Shown: positions 1 through 8,325 of the stretch, in pieces
Layout: each line of letters starts with the position of its first letter
How positions within the stretch are numbered: position 1 is the stretch's first letter
Assembly: GCF_030815095.1 (NCBI RefSeq)
Contig: NZ_JAUSWF010000005.1
Location: forward strand, 92,422 to 156,421
Direction of reading: 5' to 3'
Length of the DNA stretch: 64,000 bases
DNA from: Aedoeadaptatus ivorii
Lineage (GTDB): Bacteria; Bacillota; Clostridia; Tissierellales; Peptoniphilaceae
Notes under the pieces: model-generated
Database searches by the model: none
What the model was told of the DNA's origin: nothing
What the model saw: only the letters and a program-made list of their open reading frames with translations
Position numbers and translations under genes: made by a program

Positions 1-1
1 T

Positions 2-1102
2 CCCCTTCGCTACACGGCGCCTTCCGAAGGCAGACCCCTGGATATGTACGAAAACACCACCTGGGAATTGGAAAACGCCAACAAGAGATGTCTCTCCATC
101 AACACCCGCGACGAAAGAGGAAAAGAAGCCCTTTTTAAGCTATTGGAAGATGCAGACATCCTGATCACCAACTGGCGCGTGGGCGCGCTCCAAAGAGCCG
201 GCCTCGACTATGAAACCCTGAAGAAGAAGTTCCCGAAATTGGTCTACGGCATTATCACCGGCTACGGCGAATTCGGTCCCGACAAGGATCTCCCCGGATT
301 CGACTTCACCTCTTTCTTTGCAAGAGGGGGCTATTTGGAAACCCTGCGTCAAAAAGACGACGTGCCCTTTAACGTCGTACCGGGCGTCGGCGACCACAAT
401 GTCGGCATGAACCTCGCCTGCGGTCTTTTGGCGGCATTGTATCACGCAAAGATGACCGGCGAAGGCGAAAAGGTAGAAACCAGCCTCTTCGAAACGGCGA
501 TCTTCAACATGGGCATGATGGTGCAAGCCGCCCAATACCCCGATTACGGCAGCACCTACCCCATCAACGTACGGGAATCCAACAACCCCTTCCTCGCCTG
601 CTGGAAGAGCAAGGACGGCCGTTATGTGCAAACCTGTATGCCCGACTACAACACCTATTTTGAACGTTTTATGACAGCGCTGGGCCTCACCCAATACCTA
701 AACGACGACCGTTACTTCCCCGTAACGAATCTGCAAGAAAACAAATTGGGTCCCGATCTCTATGACGCCATTATGGAACGCTTCGGCACCAAGACTTTGG
801 ACGAATGGAACGAAATCCTCGTAGAAGCCGACATTCCCTTTGCGTTGGCAAAGAACTGGGAAGAAATCCTCGAAGACGAACAGGCTTGGGCCAACAACTG
901 CTTCTACAAGATGGACTACCCCAACGGCGAACGCATCCTCGTCAACCAACCGGTACGCTACCACGAAATGGGCGCCACCGAATACAACAAGGGCCCCTTG
1001 ATCGGCGAACACAGTGTGGAAGTCCTCAAGGAACTGGGATATTCCGACGAAGAAATCCAAAACATGCTCGACGAAAAAGTCGCCTATGTTTGGGATAAAT
1101 AA
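2..1102 (+). CDS. hadA: Family III CoA-transferase, HadA-like (5' end outside window)
   Basis: The reading frame is open to the window edge and homology starts mid-protein, so the N-terminus (about 40-50 residues of a roughly 400-residue family) is missing. It is a CaiB/BaiF-type CoA-transferase. In Stickland reducers the homologue moves CoA from an acyl-CoA onto the (R)-2-hydroxy acid to make the dehydratase substrate. The gene leads the set hadI-hadB-hadC-ldhA, which fixes the role. In the segment KVETSLFETAIF a Glu sits where formyl-CoA transferases have the catalytic Asp (SMQDAVLN-type motif); whether this is normal for the HadA branch I cannot tell. The exact substrate (2-hydroxyisocaproate or an aryl-lactate) is inferred from neighbours only. 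Confidence 0.9.
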   Translation, partial: PLRYTAPSEGRPLDMYENTTWELENANKRCLSINTRDERGKEALFKLLEDADILITNWRVGALQRAGLDYETLKKKFPKLVYGIITGYGEFGPDKDLPGFDFTSFFARGGYLETLRQKDDVPFNVVPGVGDHNVGMNLACGLLAALYHAKMTGEGEKVETSLFETAIFNMGMMVQAAQYPDYGSTYPINVRESNNPFLACWKSKDGRYVQTCMPDYNTYFERFMTALGLTQYLNDDRYFPVTNLQENKLGPDLYDAIMERFGTKTLDEWNEILVEADIPFALAKNWEEILEDEQAWANNCFYKMDYPNGERILVNQPVRYHEMGATEYNKGPLIGEHSVEVLKELGYSDEEIQNMLDEKVAYVWDK

Positions 1103-1134
1103 GCTGTCGCTCAGGAAATAGTAAGGACGGGAAT

Positions 1135-1926
1135 GTGGACATCTTAACCATGGGAATCGATATCGGTTCCACCTCTTCGAAATGCGTCGTGCTGAAGAAC
1201 GGAACGGATATCGTCGCAAAAGAAATCGTAAATTTGGGCGCGGGCACCAAGGGCGTCAAGCAGGTGCTCGAAAAGATCGCCGCCGAAACGGGCCTCGACC
1301 GGGACGACATCGACGTGCTCGTCGCCACCGGTTACGGACGAAATTCCTTCGAGGACGCGGACAAGACCATGAGCGAATTGAGCTGCCATGCGCGCGGCGG
1401 CGCCTTCTTGTTCGGCGAAGTCAACACCATCGTCGACATCGGCGGCCAAGACATCAAGGCGCTTTCGCTCAGAAACGGAATGCTCCAAAACTTTCTGATG
1501 AACGATAAGTGTGCGGCGGGAACCGGTCGGTTCCTGGAGGTGATGGCCCGGGTATTGGACGTAGAGATCGACGAATTGGGAGAACTGGATGCGCAGGCGA
1601 CCGAAAAAGCCTCCATCAGCTCCACCTGTACCGTGTTCGCCGAATCTGAAGTGATCTCCGCCTTGGCCAAAAACATCCCCATTCCCAATGTCGTTCGCGG
1701 AATTCACGCTTCCGTGGCGACGCGGGTGGCGGGTCTCGCCCGCCGGGTGGGTCTGAAGGAGCCCGTCGCCATGACCGGCGGGGTCTCCAAAAACCCCGGC
1801 ATCGTCCGCGCGCTGGAAGAAGAATTAAAATGCGACGTAAAAGTTTCAAAGGATTCGCAATTGGCAGGTGCCTTAGGCGCCGCACTCTACGCCTTTGACG
1901 AGTATGAAAAGAAAAGGAAGGATTGA
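1135..1926 (+). CDS. hadI: 2-hydroxyacyl-CoA dehydratase activator (archerase)
   Basis: ATP-dependent one-electron activator of the dehydratase, 263 aa, the usual size. It has the ASKHA phosphate-binding motif DIGSTSSK near residue 9 and the two cysteines that hold the [4Fe-4S] cluster shared by the homodimer: Cys126 in NDKCAAGTG and Cys165 in SSTCTVFAE. The family uses two ATP to push one ferredoxin-derived electron onto the dehydratase, which starts ketyl-radical dehydration. I chose the GTG at 1135: AAGGACGG lies just upstream, and family members also carry a few residues before the conserved MGIDIG. The ATG at 1150 is too far from that ribosome site. hadB follows directly. Confidence 0.93.
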   Translation: MDILTMGIDIGSTSSKCVVLKNGTDIVAKEIVNLGAGTKGVKQVLEKIAAETGLDRDDIDVLVATGYGRNSFEDADKTMSELSCHARGGAFLFGEVNTIVDIGGQDIKALSLRNGMLQNFLMNDKCAAGTGRFLEVMARVLDVEIDELGELDAQATEKASISSTCTVFAESEVISALAKNIPIPNVVRGIHASVATRVAGLARRVGLKEPVAMTGGVSKNPGIVRALEEELKCDVKVSKDSQLAGALGAALYAFDEYEKKRKD

Positions 1927-1928
1927 GT

Positions 1929-3191
1929 ATGTCGAAAGAATCGCTAAAAGAGAGAGAAGCGCAAATTAAAGAAGAATTTGCCGACTTGCCCGCAGCGAAA
2001 ATGCTGGGCAAAATCGTAGGAAAGAGCTACAAGGATGCCTTCGAAGCCAAAGAAGCCGGAGAACCGGTGGGCTGGTGTGCATCCAACTTCCCCCAAGAAA
2101 TCCTGGAAACCTTGGACATCAAGGTCGTGTTCCCGGAAAACCAAGCGGCCGCTATTTCTGCCAAGGGCGGCGGGGAAAGAATGTGCAATATCGCTGAAGA
2201 CAGCGGATATTCCAACGACATCTGTGCGTATGCGAGAATCTCTTTGGCCTATATGGACGTAAAGGATGCGCCCGAGATGAATATGCCCCAACCGGATTTC
2301 GTCGCATGCTGCAACAATATCTGTAACTGTATGATCAAATGGTACGAAAACATCGCTCGTGAACTGGACATTCCCTTTATCATGATCGATGTACCCTACA
2401 ACAACGAGTACGAAGCCGAAGAAGACCGCGTCGCCTACTTAAAAGGACAATTCGATCACGCCATCAAACAACTCGAAGAGATCTCCGGTAAGAAATGGGA
2501 CGACGAAAAGTTCCAAGAAGTTATGGACATTTCCCAAAGAACCGGCCGTGCATGGCTCGACGCCACCGGATACGCCAAGTATACGCCCTCTCCCTTTAGC
2601 GGATTCGACGTATTTAACCACATGGCGGTTGCCGTATGTGCACGCGGTAAGTTGGAATCGGCCATCGCCTTTGAAAAACTCGCCGAAGAATTTGCCGAAA
2701 ACGTCAAGACCGGAAAGTCTACCTTTAAGGGCGAAGAAAAATACCGCATTATCTTCGAAGGTATCGCATGCTGGCCGCACCTCCGTCACACCTTCAAGGG
2801 TCTGAAGGACAACGGCGTCAACGTAGTCGGTACCGTATATGCGGACGCCTTTGGATACATTTACGGCAACACCAACGAACTCATGCAGGCATACTGCGGA
2901 ACCCCGAACGCGATCAGCTACGAACGTTCCCTCGATATGCGTCTGAAACTCGCGAAAGAAAACAATGTAGACGGCATGCTCGTCCACATCAACCGCTCCT
3001 GCAAACAGTGGAGTGCGATTATGTACGAAATCGAACGCGAGTTCAGAGAAAAGACCGGCATCCCCACCGCATCCTTTGACGGCGACCAAGCCGACCCGAG
3101 AAACTTCTCGGAAGCCCAATATGATACACGCGTGCAAGGCCTCATCGAAGTGATGGAAGCCAACAAGCAAAAGGAATCTAAGGAGGCGTAA
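1929..3191 (+). CDS. hadB: 2-hydroxyacyl-CoA dehydratase alpha subunit
   Basis: Alpha subunit of the oxygen-sensitive (R)-2-hydroxyacyl-CoA dehydratase, 420 aa from the ATG at 1929, which has AAGGAAGG seven bases upstream and lies two bases after the hadI stop. Cysteines suitable as [4Fe-4S] ligands are all present: Cys50 (GWCASN), Cys99 (NDICAYA) and Cys358 (NRSCKQW). Other cysteines cluster at CCNNICNC near residue 128. The subunit should carry the catalytic cluster that holds the substrate thioester. It contrasts with the following beta subunit, which has lost these residues. Confidence 0.93.
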   Translation: MSKESLKEREAQIKEEFADLPAAKMLGKIVGKSYKDAFEAKEAGEPVGWCASNFPQEILETLDIKVVFPENQAAAISAKGGGERMCNIAEDSGYSNDICAYARISLAYMDVKDAPEMNMPQPDFVACCNNICNCMIKWYENIARELDIPFIMIDVPYNNEYEAEEDRVAYLKGQFDHAIKQLEEISGKKWDDEKFQEVMDISQRTGRAWLDATGYAKYTPSPFSGFDVFNHMAVAVCARGKLESAIAFEKLAEEFAENVKTGKSTFKGEEKYRIIFEGIACWPHLRHTFKGLKDNGVNVVGTVYADAFGYIYGNTNELMQAYCGTPNAISYERSLDMRLKLAKENNVDGMLVHINRSCKQWSAIMYEIEREFREKTGIPTASFDGDQADPRNFSEAQYDTRVQGLIEVMEANKQKESKEA

Positions 3192-3193
3192 GG

Positions 3194-4306
3194 ATGACAG
3201 CGAAAGAACTGATTCAAGAATTAGATATCGACGTACTCGGTCGCATCGATCAATACGTCAACGAAGGCAAGAAGGTAATCGGCGTTTCCGGACCCTTTGC
3301 ACCGGAAGAGCTGGTATACGCATCGGGCATGATTCCCGTAGGCATTTGGGGACAAGAAGGCGAAGTCGTAGGCGCTAAGGAATACTTCCCTGCATTCTAC
3401 GCTTCGATTATTCTCCGCACCTTGGATTTGGGTCTCGAAAAGAAGCTGGACAAACTCTCCGGCATGGTGATCACCAACCTGAGTGACGGTCTGAAGGGCT
3501 TCAGCCAAAACTGGAAGCGCGCCGTCGACGTGCCCCTGCTCTACATCCCCTATGGACAAAACCGTAAGATCGAAGCGGGACTGGACTACAACGAAAAACA
3601 ATATATAAAACTGAAAGAACAGTTGGAAGAGATCTCCGGCAACAAGATCGAAGACGACAAGATTGAAGAAGCCATCGCCCTCTACAACGAACACAGAAAG
3701 GCCATGCGCGAATTCAACGATCTCGCCGCCAAGCACTTGAACACCGTAACCCCGATTCTCAGAAACCGCGTGTTCTCCAGCGCCTATGTCTATGACGTAA
3801 AAGAACACCTTGAAAAGGTCAAGGCCATCAACGAAGCCCTCGCGGCCATGCCCGAAGAAGAATTTAAGGGCAAGAAGGTCGTCACCACCGGTATCCTCGC
3901 CAACTCCGAAGACATCCTCAAGATCTTCGAAGAATACGGATTCGGCATCGTAGACGACAACATCTGCCACGAATCGTTGCAATACGAAACCCCGATCGAC
4001 GAAAAGACCGGCAATCCCGTGCGCGCCCTCGCCAAGGAATTCTCCGACATCGAAGGCAATCTCTTTATCTTCGACGAAAAGAAATTGCGCGGACCGATCC
4101 TCGCAGAAAAGGTCAAGGAAAAAGGTGCCGACGGCGTCGTCTACTTGCTCACCAAGTTCAGCGATACCGACGAATTCGACTATCCCATCATCCGCAAGGA
4201 CCTGGAAAAAGAAAATATCCCCTTGATCAAGATCGAAGTGGACCAACAAATGGTTAGCTTCGAACAAGCCAAGACCGCACTGCAAACTTTTGCGGACATG
4301 ATCTAA
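3194..4306 (+). CDS. hadC: 2-hydroxyacyl-CoA dehydratase beta subunit, lacking cluster cysteines
   Basis: Beta subunit, 370 aa, ATG at 3194 with AGGAGG overlapping the end of hadB. Fold-defining segments are present (FAPEELVYASGMIPVGIWG, YNEHRKAMREF). Characterised beta subunits bind a second [4Fe-4S] cluster. Here the protein has only one cysteine, Cys258 in DNICHES. The expected ligand positions read Ala36 (FAPEEL), Ala70 (FYASII) and Ser323 (KFSDTDEF). The subunit therefore appears unable to hold a classical cluster, leaving only the one in HadB. The assignment of ligand positions comes from my knowledge of HadC homologues and should be confirmed by alignment. Confidence 0.9.
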   Translation: MTAKELIQELDIDVLGRIDQYVNEGKKVIGVSGPFAPEELVYASGMIPVGIWGQEGEVVGAKEYFPAFYASIILRTLDLGLEKKLDKLSGMVITNLSDGLKGFSQNWKRAVDVPLLYIPYGQNRKIEAGLDYNEKQYIKLKEQLEEISGNKIEDDKIEEAIALYNEHRKAMREFNDLAAKHLNTVTPILRNRVFSSAYVYDVKEHLEKVKAINEALAAMPEEEFKGKKVVTTGILANSEDILKIFEEYGFGIVDDNICHESLQYETPIDEKTGNPVRALAKEFSDIEGNLFIFDEKKLRGPILAEKVKEKGADGVVYLLTKFSDTDEFDYPIIRKDLEKENIPLIKIEVDQQMVSFEQAKTALQTFADMI

Positions 4307-4334
4307 GCTATACGGAAGATACCGTGTAGATAGC

Positions 4335-4365
4335 CCGAACCCGACCCCCGAAGCGGGGGTTTCGG
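4335..4365 (+). terminator. GC-rich hairpin between hadC and ldhA
   Basis: ACCCCCG (4344-4350), loop AAG, CGGGGGT (4354-4360), with an outer CCGAA/TTCGG pairing. There is no U-tract, so it looks more like an mRNA-processing or stabilising element that sets the hadC/ldhA ratio than a full terminator. Confidence 0.5.
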
Positions 4366-4422
4366 CTACCGGGCAGGAAAACTATTTCCCCGTGTCAAAG
4401 GCATCACGAAAGGAGACTGAAA

Positions 4423-5412
4423 ATGGTAAAAATTAGAAGTACTTGTAACAAAAACTATGTAGAAAAATTTGGCGTCGAAAGACCGGCCGATTGGGACTAC
4501 CAATACATCAACTACCCCTGCTCTGACGAAGAACTGGTAGAACAATGTAAAGATGCCGACATCATCCACTGCGGTCCCGTCGACTTCTTCCGCAGAGAAG
4601 TCATCGAACAACTCGACAACTGCAAGCTGATCCAATCTCTGGGCGTAGGATTCGACAAGATCGACCTCGAAGCCGCCAAGGAAAAGGGCATCTACGTATG
4701 TAACAACCGCGGCGTAAACGCAAAACCCGTAGCAGAACTCGCCGTTGCCCATATGCTCACCAGCCTTCGCCGCATGCCCGAAGCCGATATGAAGATCAAA
4801 CTCCACGGCGCCAAGGGATTTGCCGAAAGCTATAAAGAATTTACCGAAAAGGGACAAAACGAAATGGGTTCCCGCGTGGTCGGTCTCGTAGGCCTCGGCG
4901 CTATCGGACACGAAGCCGTAAAATTGCTGAAACCCTTCGGCTGCAAGATCCTCTACTACGACGTAGTGCGCCACGAAGAGTTCGAAAAAGAACACGACCT
5001 CACCTACGCCACCTACGAAGAAATCCTCGACCAATGCCATATCATCTCTTACCACGTACCGGTATTGGATTCCACCCGCGAAATGATCCGCAAGGAAACC
5101 ATCGACAAGATGAAACAAGACGCCATCGTCGTCAACGTCGCCCGCGGCGAATTGGTCAACAACCAAGACCTCGCAGACGCGTTGAACGCCGGCAGAATCT
5201 TTGCCGCATTGGACGTAGTCGCTCCGGAACCCCCGGCAGAAGACCACCCCTTGTTCCAACTCAACGAAGTCGGCCAAGCCAGACTCTCTATCACCCCCCA
5301 CATCGCAGGTACCACCGACGACTCCTTTATGCGCATGAGCCAATGGTCCTACGACAATATGCAGAGAATCGTCGACGGCGAAAAGCCCATTAATATCGTA
5401 AACGGTTTATAA
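4423..5412 (+). CDS. ldhA: D-2-hydroxyacid dehydrogenase, (R)-2-hydroxyisocaproate type
   Basis: NAD-dependent reductase of the 2-oxo acid to the (R)-2-hydroxy acid that feeds the CoA-transferase; 329 aa, normal length. The Rossmann motif is GLVGLGAIG at 154-162. Asp180 at the end of the second strand indicates NADH rather than NADPH. The catalytic set Arg241 (VARGEL), Glu269 (APEPP) and His293 (TPHIAG) is complete. AAAGGAGA lies upstream of the ATG. Position between the dehydratase and brnQ supports the leucine/2-oxoisocaproate route, but aryl-pyruvates remain possible substrates. Confidence 0.9.
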   Translation: MVKIRSTCNKNYVEKFGVERPADWDYQYINYPCSDEELVEQCKDADIIHCGPVDFFRREVIEQLDNCKLIQSLGVGFDKIDLEAAKEKGIYVCNNRGVNAKPVAELAVAHMLTSLRRMPEADMKIKLHGAKGFAESYKEFTEKGQNEMGSRVVGLVGLGAIGHEAVKLLKPFGCKILYYDVVRHEEFEKEHDLTYATYEEILDQCHIISYHVPVLDSTREMIRKETIDKMKQDAIVVNVARGELVNNQDLADALNAGRIFAALDVVAPEPPAEDHPLFQLNEVGQARLSITPHIAGTTDDSFMRMSQWSYDNMQRIVDGEKPINIVNGL

Positions 5413-5446
5413 AAGACCAGAGCCGAAATCGGCTACAGGAGTGCTT

Positions 5447-6826
5447 ATGGAAATCAAAAGAAAAGACATACTGGTCTGCGGTTTTGCCCTATTTGCCATC
5501 TTCTTCGGCGCAGGAAACCTGATCTTTCCGCCCTATCTCGGCGTCCTCTCCGGGGACCGCTGGTTTACCGCGGCGGCGGGGTTTCTGACATCCGACCCGG
5601 TTATGCCCATTCTCGGGGTAATCGTAACGGCAAAATTGGGCGGCAGGGCCGTCGACCTCGGAAAGCGAGTGGGGTATACCTTCTCGATTATCGTAGCGGC
5701 GATCTCGATACTGATCATCGGACCGTTCTTCGCGGTACCCCGTACCGGCGCTACGACCCACGAAATCTTCGTCATCCCGAACTTCCCGGCGATTCCCCCG
5801 GTGGTGACCTCCGTCGTATTCTTCGGATTGTCCCTGTACCTGGTATTGAATCCCGGCAAAGTCATCGACTATATCGGACAGTTTTTGACCCCGGCGCTGT
5901 TGGTGATCCTCGCGGTCATCGTGGCCGTCGCTATCGCCAATCCTCCGGGCACCATGATTACCACCGATACCCCCAAGCTCTTTGCCATGAGCTTTAAGGA
6001 AGGCTACCAAACCATGGACGCCCTCGGCGCCTCGTTGATGAGCGGTATCGTACTTACGGACTTGATCCGACGGGGATACCACGACAAGGAAACCCAATTT
6101 AAGGCCAGCTGGCAAATCGGCGTCGTCGCCTTTATCTGCCTCGCCCTGGTATACGGTTCTTTGACCTATGCCGGCGCCACGGTGAGCAGTTTCTACACCC
6201 CCGACACCGAGCGTACCGTGATCCTGATCGGCATGGTAGAAAAACTCTTGGGCTCCGTCGGACGGACCCTCCTCGGTTTGGGCGTCGCCCTGGCCTGCCT
6301 CACCACCTCGGTGGGCTTGACCTCGACCTGCGGCAACTTCTTCGAAGACGTATCCAACGGCAAGCTCCCCTATAAGAAAGTCGTCGTCGTCGCGACGATC
6401 GTAGCGTTTATCATCTCCCTCGTCGGCGTCGACGGCATTATCAACATCGCGGTGCCCGTCCTTACGGCGGTATTCCCCGTGGTGATCTTCTTGATCCTCG
6501 CCTCGATCTTCGACGAAAAGATCAAACACAATCTCTTCTTTACCGGCGGCGTGATCGGCGCATTGGCCGTGAGCCTGGTAGAGGCGATCAACCTCTTCTC
6601 CGTCATGCAGGGCGGCAGCGCTTTGCAGGATCTGGCCGATAAAATCTATGCCCTTCCCTTGGGACAGATCGGTCTGGAATGGTTTGTGCCCGCATTGATC
6701 TGCGCCATCATCGGCGGACTGATCGGTAAGTACGCAAAAGTGGGCGGAACCCGCGAAGACGTCTATCGTCTCGAAGCGATCCGCGACGAACAAAGAGCCA
6801 AAGAAGCGGCTGCAATCGAAAAGTAA
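5447..6826 (+). CDS. brnQ: Branched-chain amino acid:cation symporter, BrnQ family
   Basis: Polytopic membrane protein, 459 aa with about 12 hydrophobic segments. The N-terminus FALFAIFFGAGNLIFPPYLG is diagnostic of the LIVCS/BrnQ family. Start ATG 5447 has AGGAG five bases upstream; the GTG at 5441 overlaps that site and is unlikely. The family imports Leu/Ile/Val with Na+ or H+. Its place inside the had operon is the main argument that the pathway ferments a branched-chain amino acid. Confidence 0.92.
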   Translation: MEIKRKDILVCGFALFAIFFGAGNLIFPPYLGVLSGDRWFTAAAGFLTSDPVMPILGVIVTAKLGGRAVDLGKRVGYTFSIIVAAISILIIGPFFAVPRTGATTHEIFVIPNFPAIPPVVTSVVFFGLSLYLVLNPGKVIDYIGQFLTPALLVILAVIVAVAIANPPGTMITTDTPKLFAMSFKEGYQTMDALGASLMSGIVLTDLIRRGYHDKETQFKASWQIGVVAFICLALVYGSLTYAGATVSSFYTPDTERTVILIGMVEKLLGSVGRTLLGLGVALACLTTSVGLTSTCGNFFEDVSNGKLPYKKVVVVATIVAFIISLVGVDGIINIAVPVLTAVFPVVIFLILASIFDEKIKHNLFFTGGVIGALAVSLVEAINLFSVMQGGSALQDLADKIYALPLGQIGLEWFVPALICAIIGGLIGKYAKVGGTREDVYRLEAIRDEQRAKEAAAIEK

Positions 6827-6844
6827 ATTCAGTTTGGAGGAACT

Positions 6845-8032
6845 ATGAGCAATAAAAAAATGACCCAGTTGGGCAAACAGAAGTCCGTAATCCGTGAACT
6901 CGCCGGATTCGGCGCCGAACGCGCAAAAGTCGTCGGCCCCGAAAACGTACTGAACTTCAGCATCGGCAACCCCAGCGTACCGGCGCCCAAGGAAGTACAA
7001 GAGGCGATCATCGACATCGTCACCAACGAAACGCCCCAGGCGGTACACAGCTATTCCGCCAGCAACGGTTTTGAATCTACGAGAAAAGCCATCGCCGACA
7101 ACTTAAACGAACGCTACGGCACCGACTACACCGCCGACAATCTCTACATGACTTGCGGCGCGGCGGCATCTTTGAACATCTCGTTGGCGGCCTTAATCGA
7201 AGAACCCAGCGACGAAGTCATCGTACTCGCGCCTTTCTTCCCCGAATACACCGTATTTATCGAAAGCCAAGGCGGCAAAATGGTCCTGGTGGAAGCCCTC
7301 GAATCCATGGAACTCAATCTCGAAGGCATTGAAAAGGCGATCACCAAAAACACCCGTGCCGTCTTGATCAACACCCCGAACAACCCCGGCGGCGTGATCT
7401 ACGGCAAAGAAGACCTCGAGGCGCTCGCAAAACTCCTCACCGAAAAGAGCAAAGAAATCGGACACGATATCTTTATCCTAAGCGACGAACCCTACCGCGA
7501 ACTCGTCCTCGTCGACGATGCCGAAGTGGCATGGGTACCCAGCCTCTACAAAAACACCGTCGTATGCTACAGCTGGTCCAAATCCCTCTCCCTGCCGGGC
7601 GAACGGATCGGATACATCCTCGTTCCCTCCGACGTATCGGATAAGGATTTGATGGCAGCCGTCGCCGGTGCGGGCCGCTCCCTCGGATTCGTCTGTGCGC
7701 CGACCTTGATGCAAAAAGTCATCGAACGCTGCGTAGGCGTAGAGCCCGACGTGACCGTCTACAAAAAGAACCGCGACCTCTTGGCCGATGCCCTGACCGA
7801 AATGGGATACACTGTGGCCAAACCCGCCGGCGCGTTCTACCTCTTTATCAAATCTCCGGACGGAGACAGCGAAACCTTCTCCGAACGGGCAAAAGAATAC
7901 GATATGTTGGTCGTTCCGGGCACCGGATTCGGCTCCAAGGCATTTATGCGTCTGAGCTACTGTGTGGATACCGAAACTTGTGAAAAATCCATCCCCATCT
8001 TTAAGGAAATGATGGAAAAATATTATAGCTAA
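6845..8032 (+). CDS. PLP-dependent class I/II aminotransferase
   Basis: Fold type I aminotransferase, 395 aa. It has NTPNNPGG, the cofactor Asp in LSDEPYREL, and the Schiff-base Lys in SWSKSLSLPGERIGY. The start follows TTGGAGGAAC. As the last gene before a strong terminator in the had-brnQ operon, it most likely makes the 2-oxo acid used by LdhA. Amino-acid specificity cannot be read from the sequence. Confidence 0.87.
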   Translation: MSNKKMTQLGKQKSVIRELAGFGAERAKVVGPENVLNFSIGNPSVPAPKEVQEAIIDIVTNETPQAVHSYSASNGFESTRKAIADNLNERYGTDYTADNLYMTCGAAASLNISLAALIEEPSDEVIVLAPFFPEYTVFIESQGGKMVLVEALESMELNLEGIEKAITKNTRAVLINTPNNPGGVIYGKEDLEALAKLLTEKSKEIGHDIFILSDEPYRELVLVDDAEVAWVPSLYKNTVVCYSWSKSLSLPGERIGYILVPSDVSDKDLMAAVAGAGRSLGFVCAPTLMQKVIERCVGVEPDVTVYKKNRDLLADALTEMGYTVAKPAGAFYLFIKSPDGDSETFSERAKEYDMLVVPGTGFGSKAFMRLSYCVDTETCEKSIPIFKEMMEKYYS

Positions 8033-8040
8033 GACCTTGA

Positions 8041-8090
8041 AAAATGCGGTTTCGGGCTTTGGAAACAAAGTCCGAAATCTCGCATTTTTT
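8041..8090 (+). terminator. Intrinsic terminator of the had operon
   Basis: AAAATGCG (8041-8048) pairs with CGCATTTT (8081-8088); a nested CTTTG/CAAAG stem closes on a GAAA loop and a T-run follows. It separates the had-brnQ operon from acdB-etfBA. Confidence 0.85.
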
Positions 8091-8092
8091 GC

Positions 8093-8121
8093 TTGTTACT
8101 AAAGGGACAATGCGGTATACT
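8093..8121 (+). promoter_or_regulatory. Sigma-A promoter of acdB-etfBA
   Basis: TTGTTA (8093-8098), 17-base spacer, TATACT (8116-8121). Transcription should start near 8128, giving an unusually long leader of about 200 nt before acdB. Confidence 0.75.
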
Positions 8122-8131
8122 AGTAGACAAG

Positions 8132-8149
8132 GTAAACGTGAAGGTTTTC
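8132..8149 (+). repeat. Direct repeat, copy 1, in the acdB leader
   Basis: GTAAACGTGAAGGTTTTC, preceded by GTAGACAAG. It recurs 78 bases downstream with two changes, and lies right after the predicted transcription start. Confidence 0.6.
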
Positions 8150-8209
8150 ATTCCCTTCTCCGGAACCAAGGTATGCTTACGAGTATTCGTAATTAGCGAT
8201 TGTAGAAAT

Positions 8210-8227
8210 GTAAACGTGAAAATTTTC
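8210..8227 (+). repeat. Direct repeat, copy 2, in the acdB leader
   Basis: GTAAACGTGAAAATTTTC, preceded by TGTAGAAAT and so extending the match to copy 1. It runs into the inverted repeat at 8223-8240. Candidate regulator-binding or RNA element. Confidence 0.6.
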
Positions 8228-8240
8228 CCGTGTGGGAAAA
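8223..8240 (+). promoter_or_regulatory. Perfect inverted repeat in the acdB leader
   Basis: TTTTCCC, loop GTGT, GGGAAAA. It could be an operator or an RNA hairpin; no U-tract follows, so it is not a terminator. Confidence 0.5.
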
Positions 8241-8325
8241 CGGTAGCGTACACTGCTCCGGTACATTTCCGACCGGTGCACTGCACGATTTTTTGTGCGA
8301 AAATACCGATCATTAGGAGGAAAAC

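Noticed and set aside
140..694. Long antisense reading frames opposite hadA and most other genes
   Set aside because: They mirror the codon structure of the GC-rich genes on the other strand, have no ribosome sites, and encode low-complexity or hydrophobic mixtures without a family.
8091..8325. T-box or known riboswitch in the acdB leader
   Set aside because: No T-box core sequence, no recognisable riboswitch consensus and no terminator before acdB.
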